DNA of 5,915 nt. It comes from Treponema sp. (GTDB lineage: Bacteria > Spirochaetota > Spirochaetia > Treponematales > Treponemataceae). Below, piece by piece: positions 1-4,193 of this stretch; within the stretch, counting starts at the first letter, position 1, and the number at the start of each line of letters is the position of its first letter. Under the pieces are notes generated by a model, which saw only the letters and a program-made list of their open reading frames with translations, searched no databases and was not told where the DNA came from. Location of the stretch: contig JAEDGQ010000102.1 in the NCBI GenBank assembly GCA_016297415.1, forward strand, positions 1 to 5,915, written 5' to 3'. The position numbers and the translations under genes were made by a program.

Positions 1-100
1 TTTTTACTTGATTCACCACTTTTTTTTCGGTTAGATTTAACGTGATTCAATGCGTGCTGTTGTGGGATATAAAAAAGCATGTTAAAATCGTAGTGATATG

Positions 101-129
101 TTGACAAAACTTGTGACAAAAAATAACCT
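101..129 (+). promoter_or_regulatory. Possible sigma70 promoter ahead of the first lipoprotein leader
   Basis: A perfect -35 box TTGACA (101-106) is followed 17 bp later by TAACCT (124-129), a poor -10 that matches the consensus at three of six positions. The last base of this -10 is the first base of the octamer repeat array, so the array would lie at the start of the transcript. The -35 is convincing and the -10 is not, so the real -10 or start point may differ. The 100 bases upstream hold no gene that I can see. Confidence 0.35.
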
Positions 130-187
130 CGATTGCTCGATTGCTCGATTGCTCGATTGCTCGATTGCTCGATTGCTCGATTGCTCG
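129..187. repeat. Tandem octanucleotide array, unit TCGATTGC, seven copies plus TCG
   Basis: Seven perfect head-to-tail copies of TCGATTGC run from 129 to 184, followed by the partial unit TCG. There are no spacers, so this is a simple sequence repeat and not a CRISPR array. It lies between the TTGACA box and the conserved leader block of the lipoprotein gene, where a gain or loss of units would move the promoter relative to the leader in 8-bp steps. Perfect short tandem arrays of this kind change copy number by replication slippage. The second lipoprotein leader has no such array. An effect on expression is inferred. Confidence 0.95.
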
Positions 188-242
188 TGGGTAAATAGTC
201 TTTCGTCAGCAAAATTAAATTACGCAAATAATAAGGCAATTT
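183..242 (+). promoter_or_regulatory. Conserved leader block, copy 1
   Basis: This 60-bp block is 56/60 identical, without gaps, to 3907-3966 upstream of the second lipoprotein gene. In both places it runs into the left arm of an intrinsic terminator and sits ahead of a lipoprotein start (105 bp here, 228 bp at the other copy). It contains no good SD and no ORF of useful length. It could be the 5' part of an attenuator or riboregulator, a small RNA closed by the terminator, or an operator for a lipoprotein regulon. I do not recognise it as a known riboswitch. Conservation at two loci argues against chance. Confidence 0.7.
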
Positions 243-286
243 GCCGTGCATTTTAAAATGTGCGGCAAATTGCCTTTTTTGTTTTT
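233..286 (+). terminator. Intrinsic terminator inside the first lipoprotein leader
   Basis: A perfect 14-bp stem pairs AAGGCAATTTGCCG (233-246) with CGGCAAATTGCCTT (263-276). A short loop contains the smaller palindrome CATTTTAAAATG. The T-tract is TTTTTTGTTTTT (275-286). The structure ends 60 bp before the lipoprotein ATG and after the putative promoter. It therefore acts either as an attenuator for the lipoprotein mRNA or as the 3' end of a short leader RNA. It could also be the terminator of a gene left of the window. The equivalent hairpin at 3957-4110 keeps its pairing with different bases, which supports a selected RNA structure. Confidence 0.85.
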
Positions 287-299
287 AAATTAATGCGCC

Positions 300-319
300 G
301 GTTGAGCCCTGTCGAAACC
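300..319 (+). repeat. Interspersed repeat core GGTTGAGC...TGTCGAAACC, copy 1
   Basis: GGTTGAGCCCTGTCGAAACC is a short imperfect palindrome with complementary GGTT/AACC ends. It lies between the leader terminator and the ribosome binding site of the first lipoprotein gene. Related cores occur at 2158-2176, around 4012, at 4060-4078 (reversed) and, degenerate, at 4124-4160. All are intergenic, as expected of a REP-like family. No mobilising transposase is present in the window. Confidence 0.7.
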
Positions 320-346
320 AGCACAAAAAAAAGGAGAAGTATAAAA

Positions 347-1996
347 ATGAAAAAATCATTTTTAAAACTTACAGGACTTGCACTTGCTGCAGCTCTTGCA
401 TTGGGGATGTCAGGCTGTTCAAGTGACAGCGACAGCCACAAACACACATTTGCAGCAGAATGGAGCAGTGACGAAGCAACACACTGGCACGCTGCAACCT
501 GTGAACACACAAATCAGAAAAAAGACCAGGCTGCACATGAAACAACAGCAGCACTTTTAAAAGATGGAACTAACCACTGGAAAGTTTGTGATGTTTGTGG
601 CGGAAACTATGAAGTAACTGCACACACATGGAATCACGAAGCCTATCAGTACGATTCAGAATCTGGAAAAGAAATCAGAACTTGTACAGAGTGCAGTTAT
701 GTAGATGATCAGGAACACCAGCATGAAACAACAGCAGCACTTTCAAAAGATGGAACTAACCACTGGAAAGTTTGTGATGTTTGTGGCGGAAACTATGAAG
801 TAACTGCACACACTGAAGATACCGGAACTGTAACAACAGCACCAACATGTGTAACAAAAGGTGTTAGAACATACAAATGCGCTGTTTGTGAAGAAGTGCT
901 TAGGACAGAGGAAATTGAAGTAATTGCACACACTGAAGATACTGGAACAGTAACAACAGCAGTGACATTAACATCAGATGGTGTAAGAACATATAGATGC
1001 AAAAGCTGTGATTCTGAAGTTAGAACTGAAGTGATAACAAAACCTGTATTGTACGAATCCCCTGTTGATGCCGAAACAGGACTTGCTGCAACTTCGTCAT
1101 CAACATACATTTACTTTGGTGTATTCCCAAAAACAGTTCTTCCAGAAACAAGTGATGTAACAGTTGATGAAAATGTAAGCGTTACAATGGGTGCAAATAC
1201 TTATTATAAGGGCAGCGACGCTAACTGGTATGCAAAAGTAAAAGAACAGTGTTATGACACAGGATATAATTACACAGACGGAACAACTGTAAAACAGAGT
1301 GGAGCAGACAGTAACCGTTATTTCAAAGTAGAACCAGTTAAGTGGAAAGTTTTAACAAACAACTACAACAACACTGGCAAAGCCCTTTTGCTGGCAGAAG
1401 ATATTCTTACAGCAAATGTGCCGTATTATGAGGATTATCAGAATAATAGAACCATAGATGAAAAAACAGTTTATCCAAACAACTATAAGCACAGTCAGAT
1501 AAGAGCCTATCTTAACGGACTTTCATATCAGGGACAGACTAGTGAAGTAACAACATGGAGTGGCAAAGGCTTCCTGCAGACAGCATTTACAGCAGCAGCA
1601 CAGTCAAAGATTGCAGAAACAGAAGTTGACAACAGCAAAGAAACAACAGGATATTCAGAAGACACTTATGCAGCAACTTATGCCTGTGAAAACACAACAG
1701 ATAAGATTTTCCTGCTTAGTGAAAGCGAAGTAATAAACAGTGATTATGGCTTTGCTGCATACGACAGTTATGGAAAAGGAAACGCAAGAATCCGTGTAAC
1801 AACAGACTTTGCAAAGGCAAATTACGCTTGGCAGAAAACAACCGCCGGCTACGGCGGTTATTGGTGGCTGCGCTCTCCTTACTATGCTCGTAGTAACACC
1901 GCGCACTACGTGGACTATGACGGCTATGCCGACAACGACTATAGCGTTTCTGAAACGAGAAACGGGGTTGTGCCAGCTTTGTCAATTTCGTTTTAA
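347..1996 (+). CDS. Lipoprotein with CxxC repeats and C-terminal DUF6273-like domain; putative DGR target
   Basis: This 549-residue protein is predicted to be a surface or periplasmic lipoprotein. The ATG at 347 is preferred over an in-frame GTG at 260 because it has an AGGAG SD at 332-336 and begins a textbook signal (MKKSFLK, hydrophobic core, LGMSGC with Cys24); the GTG lies inside the leader terminator. Residues about 30-235 carry five CxxC knuckles (CDVC twice, CTEC, CAVC, CKSC) with His-rich segments, which could bind metal. A 31-residue unit at 64-94 recurs at 126-156, and a 40-residue unit beginning AHTEDTGTVTTA starts at 154 and 194. Residues about 250-549 resemble DUF6273: a YIYFG strand, VKWKVLTN followed by ALLLAEDIL, QIRAYLNG, KIFLLSESEV, WWLRSP (506-511), and GVVPALSI near the end. 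This fold is C-type-lectin-like. The last 50 residues are rich in Tyr, Asp and Ser at sites that look diversified. The ligand is unknown. The lipoprotein call is firm, the DUF6273 call good, and the DGR role inferred. Confidence 0.88.
   Translation: MKKSFLKLTGLALAAALALGMSGCSSDSDSHKHTFAAEWSSDEATHWHAATCEHTNQKKDQAAHETTAALLKDGTNHWKVCDVCGGNYEVTAHTWNHEAYQYDSESGKEIRTCTECSYVDDQEHQHETTAALSKDGTNHWKVCDVCGGNYEVTAHTEDTGTVTTAPTCVTKGVRTYKCAVCEEVLRTEEIEVIAHTEDTGTVTTAVTLTSDGVRTYRCKSCDSEVRTEVITKPVLYESPVDAETGLAATSSSTYIYFGVFPKTVLPETSDVTVDENVSVTMGANTYYKGSDANWYAKVKEQCYDTGYNYTDGTTVKQSGADSNRYFKVEPVKWKVLTNNYNNTGKALLLAEDILTANVPYYEDYQNNRTIDEKTVYPNNYKHSQIRAYLNGLSYQGQTSEVTTWSGKGFLQTAFTAAAQSKIAETEVDNSKETTGYSEDTYAATYACENTTDKIFLLSESEVINSDYGFAAYDSYGKGNARIRVTTDFAKANYAWQKTTAGYGGYWWLRSPYYARSNTAHYVDYDGYADNDYSVSETRNGVVPALSISF
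1841..1981 (+). other. Putative DGR variable region of the DUF6273 lipoprotein
   Basis: From 1841 to 1951, 37 successive codons contain none ending in A, whereas 17 of the 41 codons just upstream do. After the conserved WWLRSP come TAC TAT GCT CGT AGT AAC, then a scaffold (ACC GCG, GTG, GAC GGC) interrupted by TAC, GAC, TAT, AAC and AGC codons. Almost all variable sites are NNC or NNT, as expected when AAY codons in a template repeat are mutated at both adenines. The block ends near GGGGTTGTGCCAGC, a G-rich, adenine-poor candidate for the initiation-of-mutagenic-homology segment, followed at once by a hairpin. No template repeat is in the window, so the boundaries are approximate and the assignment is inferred. 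Confidence 0.6.
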
Positions 1997-2006
1997 CGAA
2001 ATTGAC
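1981..2006. other. Inverted repeat spanning the stop codon of the first lipoprotein gene
   Basis: GTCAATTTCGTT (1981-1992) is the exact reverse complement of AACGAAATTGAC (1995-2006). Allowing a realistic loop, it is a 10-bp stem with loop TTTTAA, which contains the TAA stop. No T-tract follows, so it is not a standard intrinsic terminator. A hairpin or cruciform just 3' of the variable region is a known cis element for target recognition in the Bordetella phage DGR; that role here is inferred. The second lipoprotein gene has a hairpin at the same place. Confidence 0.75.
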
Positions 2007-2112
2007 TGTAATACGCCGCTTCGCGTCGTTTGCATGAGAGGAAATTATTGACGTTTGCGCCTTCGACCCATGCGCATCCTTGCGTCTGCCCCAGACAGAT
2101 GCAGATAATCCA

Positions 2113-2230
2113 GTTGTAAAAGCAGAAAGGGGCTGTCCCAAAAGTTCAACTTGCGGTGGTTGAGCTTGTCGAAACCACCATATTTAGTGTAGCAGTCATT
2201 ACTTATTGGACAGTGCCCTGCTTTTACAAC
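2113..2230. repeat. Nested palindromic element with 13-bp outer arms, MITE-like
   Basis: The outer arms GTTGTAAAAGCAG (2113-2125) and CTGCTTTTACAAC (2218-2230) are perfect reverse complements. Just inside them CTGTCC (2133-2138) pairs with GGACAG (2208-2213). At the centre GGTGGTT (2155-2161) pairs with AACCACC (2173-2179) around a TTGAGCTTGTCGAA core. The whole 118 bp can fold into one long hairpin. The motif GGGGCTGTCCCAAAAGTT (2129-2146) resembles, from memory, terminal repeats of some IS1182-type elements, which suggests a miniature or decayed element. No coding capacity is seen, and no target duplication is obvious. Confidence 0.6.
2158..2176 (+). repeat. Interspersed repeat core GGTTGAGC...TGTCGAAACC, copy 2
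   Basis: GGTTGAGCTTGTCGAAACC is the clearest copy of the family seen at 300-319. It is extended here to GGTGGTT...AACCACC at 2155-2179 and forms the loop end of the larger palindromic element. Its central position suggests that one repeat family was captured by, or is part of, the other. Confidence 0.75.
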
Positions 2231-2289
2231 ATTCCTGAGTAATCAAATTTATGGCAAATACAAAAAAGTTGCTTTTTTGCTGCTCATCC

Positions 2290-2310
2290 CTACGCCCGAT
2301 TGTAGTGGCG
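2290..2310 (+). repeat. Interspersed repeat beginning CTACGCCCGATT, copy 1
   Basis: This 21-bp sequence recurs exactly at 5212-5232. Each copy follows a lipoprotein gene and is followed by related but diverged sequence (here GCGTAGCACAGCAAAGG, there GCGGAGCAATGG). CTACGC (2290-2295) can pair with GCGTAG (2309-2314), giving a weak hairpin. An exact 21-mer in two intergenic places within 3 kb points to a dispersed intergenic repeat of unknown function. Confidence 0.75.
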
Positions 2311-2321
2311 CGTAGCACAGC

Positions 2322-2354
2322 AAAGGTCTTTACTATTGGGTGAAGGCCTTTTTT
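2322..2354 (+). terminator. Intrinsic terminator upstream of the ATPase gene
   Basis: AAAGGTCTTTAC (2322-2333) pairs with GTGAAGGCCTTT (2340-2351) over 12 bp with two G-T wobbles and a 6-base loop TATTGG. The T-tract runs from 2349 to 2354. It would end transcription from the first lipoprotein side and insulate the ATPase. An alternative GTG start for the ATPase lies at 2340 inside this hairpin, which is one reason to reject that start. Confidence 0.75.
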
Positions 2355-2388
2355 CTTGTTAATAAAGCAAAAGTCCGCCTTAAAAGTG

Positions 2389-2417
2389 TTGTTAATACAC
2401 AAAAAGTCCTTTATACT
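2389..2417 (+). promoter_or_regulatory. Sigma70 promoter of the ATPase gene, predicted leaderless
   Basis: The boxes are -35 TTGTTA (2389-2394), a 17-bp spacer, and -10 TATACT (2412-2417, five of six consensus positions). The chosen ATG begins 7 bases after the end of the -10, at the expected transcription start, and no SD precedes it. The message would therefore begin at or within a base or two of the AUG. Confidence 0.65.
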
Positions 2418-2423
2418 TTATGT

Positions 2424-3734
2424 ATGGAACGCACAATTATTCAAAAACTTAAAGAATGGAAAGAATCTGAAAACCGAAAACCCCTTATTATTCGTGGAGC
2501 AAGACAGGTTGGAAAAACATGGATAATGAAAGAATTCGGAAAAAGATGTTTTGAGCAGACAGTTTATATCAACTTTGAAAATAATCAGCGGCTTAAGAAT
2601 ATTTTTGAACAGGATTATGACATTAAACGCATTCTGCTTTTACTTTCTGCAGAAACTGGAGTTTCAATAAAAAAAGAAAATACACTTATTATTTTTGACG
2701 AGATTCAGGAAGTTCCAAAGACTATTACCTGTCTTAAATATTTTTACGAAAATGCCAGTGAATATGCCGTCATTTGTGCAGGTAGTCTTTTGGGAATTGC
2801 TCTTCACCAGGGAACTTCTTTTCCTGTTGGCAAGGTTGATTTTCTGGATTTACATCCTCTTTCTTTTAGAGAATTTCTTGTTGCCCTTAATGAAACTGCA
2901 CTTGCAGAAATACTTGATTCCTGTGATCAGTCTATGATTGTTCCTATGAAAACAAAATATATTCAAAAGCTGAAAGAATATTATTTTGTAGGAGGAATGC
3001 CAGAAGCGGTTCTTACTTTTATTAAAGAAAATGATTTTAATGAAGTTCGTCGTGTTCAAAAAAATCTTTTATCTTACTATGAACAGGATTTTTCAAAGCA
3101 CGCACCTCTTAATCAGGTTCCAAGATTAAATATGGTGTGGTCTTCTATTCCAAAACAGCTTTCAAAAGAAAACGGAAAATTTATATACGGACACTTGAGA
3201 ACTGGTGCCCGGGCAAAAGATTTTGAAATTGCAATTCAATGGTTAAAAGATTGTGGTCTTATCTATCTTGTTCATAATGTTTCAAAGCCAGGCTTTCCCC
3301 TAAAAAGTTATGAGAAATCTGATTGTTTTAAAATTTACATTCACGACATTGGTCTTTTGTGTGCAATGGGTGATATGGATGTAAAATCAATTTTAGAAGA
3401 GAATGCTTTTTTTACCGAGTTCAAAGGGGCAATTACAGAACAATATGTGCTTCAGGAAATAAAAGCAAATTATGATATTCCGGTCTATTATTATTCAACA
3501 CCAAATTCCACAGGAGAAATTGATTTTCTTACTCAGATTAAAGACAAAATAATCCCGATTGAAGTAAAAGCTGCAGAAAATCTTCAGGCAAAAAGTTTAA
3601 AAGCCTTTCATCAAAAATACCAGAATGAAATATCTGTTCGAACTTCACTTTCTGATTTTAGAAAAGATGACTGGCTTACAAACATTCCCCTGTATGCAAT
3701 AGGCTTTAGTTTAAATCAGGCCGTTCCCCGCTAA
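2424..3734 (+). CDS. AAA family ATPase with DUF4143 domain
   Basis: This 436-residue protein belongs to the widespread AAA_14/DUF4143 group. The N-terminal domain has Walker A GARQVGKT (25-32), Walker B LIIFDE (88-93) and the sensor-like strand YAVICAGS, followed by the usual HPLSFREFL segment. YYFVGGMPEAV opens the linker to DUF4143. The C-terminal part has GEIDF (Asp367) and IEVKA (Glu380, Lys382), spaced like a PD-(D/E)XK nuclease core, a feature seen in this family. Length and motifs are complete, so it is probably functional; the cellular role of the family is not settled. The start at 2424 gives the family-typical MERTIIQKLKEW; the longer reading from GTG 2340 runs through the terminator and promoter. 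No SD is seen. The last residues (AVPR) and the stop are provided by a downstream repeat. It stands alone, with its own promoter and no partner gene. Confidence 0.9.
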   Translation: MERTIIQKLKEWKESENRKPLIIRGARQVGKTWIMKEFGKRCFEQTVYINFENNQRLKNIFEQDYDIKRILLLLSAETGVSIKKENTLIIFDEIQEVPKTITCLKYFYENASEYAVICAGSLLGIALHQGTSFPVGKVDFLDLHPLSFREFLVALNETALAEILDSCDQSMIVPMKTKYIQKLKEYYFVGGMPEAVLTFIKENDFNEVRRVQKNLLSYYEQDFSKHAPLNQVPRLNMVWSSIPKQLSKENGKFIYGHLRTGARAKDFEIAIQWLKDCGLIYLVHNVSKPGFPLKSYEKSDCFKIYIHDIGLLCAMGDMDVKSILEENAFFTEFKGAITEQYVLQEIKANYDIPVYYYSTPNSTGEIDFLTQIKDKIIPIEVKAAENLQAKSLKAFHQKYQNEISVRTSLSDFRKDDWLTNIPLYAIGFSLNQAVPR

Positions 3735-3827
3735 AGCGGGTCGGGTGTTCCAGCCTTCGCTAACGCTCATCCTCCTCACTCCACTTCGTTACGTTGCGGT
3801 GGACTAAAGGGCTTCCATACCCTAACG
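3727..3827. repeat. GC-rich intergenic repeat that supplies the ATPase stop codon
   Basis: Just after the ATPase body, base composition shifts to GC-rich. The segment starts with the palindrome CCCGCT-AA-AGCGGG (3727-3740), whose loop holds the TAA stop. It continues through GGGTGTTCCAGCC, CCAC...GTGG (3781-3802) and GGGCTTCCATACCC, ending near 3827 where AT-rich sequence resumes. Its two ends are imperfectly inverted. It looks like a dispersed repeat inserted at, or recruited as, the gene end. Only one copy is in the window, so repeat status is inferred from composition and structure. Confidence 0.5.
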
Positions 3828-3835
3828 TAAAAGTA

Positions 3836-3864
3836 CTGTAAAATAATAATTTCCATGTTATAAT
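3836..3864 (+). promoter_or_regulatory. Promoter of the FGE-fold lipoprotein gene
   Basis: A perfect -10 box TATAAT (3859-3864) lies 17 bp after CTGTAA (3836-3841), a weak -35. Transcription would start near 3871, giving a leader of about 320 nt that includes the conserved block and the terminator-like structure. No other full promoter is visible before the gene. Confidence 0.55.
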
Positions 3865-3906
3865 ATAAACTATGTTGAAAAAGTATTTTGAATAATAATT
3901 TCATCA

Positions 3907-3966
3907 GCTCATGGGAAAATAGTCTTTCGTCAGCAAAAGTAAATTACGGAAATAATAAGGCAATTT
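3907..3966 (+). promoter_or_regulatory. Conserved leader block, copy 2
   Basis: This block matches 183-242 at 56 of 60 positions, with no gaps. A further run of 36 bases at 4096-4131 (T-tract, AAATTATTGCGCCGGTTGAGC) matches 271-307 with one mismatch and one indel, so the leaders are homologous on both sides of the terminator loop. At 3911 there is a four-codon ATG GGA AAA TAG; copy 1 has GTG GGT AAA TAG there, but no SD precedes either. Attenuator, small RNA or operator remain the options. Confidence 0.7.
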
Positions 3967-3976
3967 CAGTGACTGT

Positions 3977-4047
3977 GGTCATTGAGCCCTTCCACAGGTG
4001 GTTTCTGAGCCTGTCGAAGGGCTCAGGAACCACCTTTCGAAATGACC
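3977..4047. repeat. Nested inverted repeat within the leader loop
   Basis: The outer arms are GGTCATT (3977-3983) and AATGACC (4041-4047). Inside is a 16-bp stem: AGGTGGTTTCTGAGCC (3996-4011) pairs with GGCTCAGGAACCACCT (4020-4035), with one G-T wobble and loop TGTCGAAG. The loop and flanks match the TGAGC...TGTCGAA repeat family seen elsewhere in the window. Confidence 0.8.
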
Positions 4048-4056
4048 TTGAATAAA

Positions 4057-4081
4057 GGTGGTTTCGAGAGCCTCAACCACC
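4057..4081 (-). repeat. Interspersed repeat core, reversed copy
   Basis: GGTGGTT (4057-4063) pairs with AACCACC (4075-4081). The core GGTTTCGAGAGCCTCAACC reads, on the minus strand, as a variant of the GGTTGAGC...CGAAACC repeat. It lies within the loop of the leader terminator, next to the nested inverted repeat. Confidence 0.6.
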
Positions 4082-4123
4082 GCCGTTTCTGAAAGTGCCT
4101 TTTTTGTTTTAAATTATTGCGCC

Positions 4124-4160
4124 GGTTGAGCTTGCGGTTCCTGAGCTATGTCGAAGGGTC
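4124..4160 (+). repeat. Degenerate interspersed repeat core before the FGE lipoprotein gene
   Basis: GGTTGAGC at 4124-4131 is followed after an interruption by TGAGC, TGTCGAAGGG and TCGAAAAC. It occupies the same place as the copy at 300-319, between the leader T-tract and the SD. It seems to be that repeat interrupted by a second partial copy. Confidence 0.5.
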
Positions 4161-4193
4161 GAAAACTGCGCATATAAATTCAGAGGAATACTA

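Larger units (their letters stand above)
1997..2321. other. Non-coding gap between the first lipoprotein gene and the ATPase terminator
   Basis: No credible gene is visible on either strand. The stretch holds the right arm of the stop-codon hairpin. A small two-part hairpin follows (GCATC 2074-2078 with GATGC 2098-2102, enclosing GTCTG 2084-2088 with CAGAC 2092-2096). Then come a nested palindromic element at 2113-2230, an AT hairpin (CAAAAAAG 2261-2268 with CTTTTTTG 2272-2279) and the interspersed repeat from 2290. The AT hairpin could be a weak terminator. The segment just after the gene is richer in GC than the gene body. Confidence 0.6.
3957..4110 (+). terminator. Terminator-like structure in the FGE leader, loop expanded by repeats
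   Basis: AAGGCAATTTCAG (3957-3969) pairs with CTGAAAGTGCCTT (4089-4101) at 12 of 13 positions, followed by TTTTTTGTTTT (4100-4110). It is the counterpart of the hairpin at 233-286. The inner stem bases changed on both sides (GCC/GGC there, CAG/CTG here), so pairing was kept. The loop is 119 nt instead of 16 and contains further nested hairpins, which may still bring the arms together. Termination efficiency cannot be judged by eye. Confidence 0.6.

Noticed and set aside
129..187. CRISPR-like array
   Set aside because: The unit is 8 bp with no spacers, so it is a simple tandem repeat.
260..346. GTG start at 260 extending the first lipoprotein by 29 residues
   Set aside because: It lies inside the leader terminator stem, has no SD, and would bury the lipoprotein signal, which begins properly at 347 behind AGGAG.
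793..1110. Antisense open frames across the first lipoprotein, such as 793-1110 and 1716-2141
   Set aside because: They are mirror frames of a biased coding sequence with no SD, domain or signal of their own.
1809..2051. Alternative plus-strand frame through the first variable region
   Set aside because: It is a shadow frame opened by the lack of A-containing stop triplets in the low-adenine block; no SD or domain.
2340..2423. GTG start at 2340 extending the ATPase by 28 residues
   Set aside because: It falls within the terminator at 2322-2354 and reads through the promoter; family members begin near the MERTIIQKL start at 2424.
2424..3734. ATPase as part of a toxin-antitoxin or DGR module
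   Set aside because: It has no partner gene, its own promoter and terminators on both sides of the locus, and no DGR accessory motif; proximity alone is not enough.
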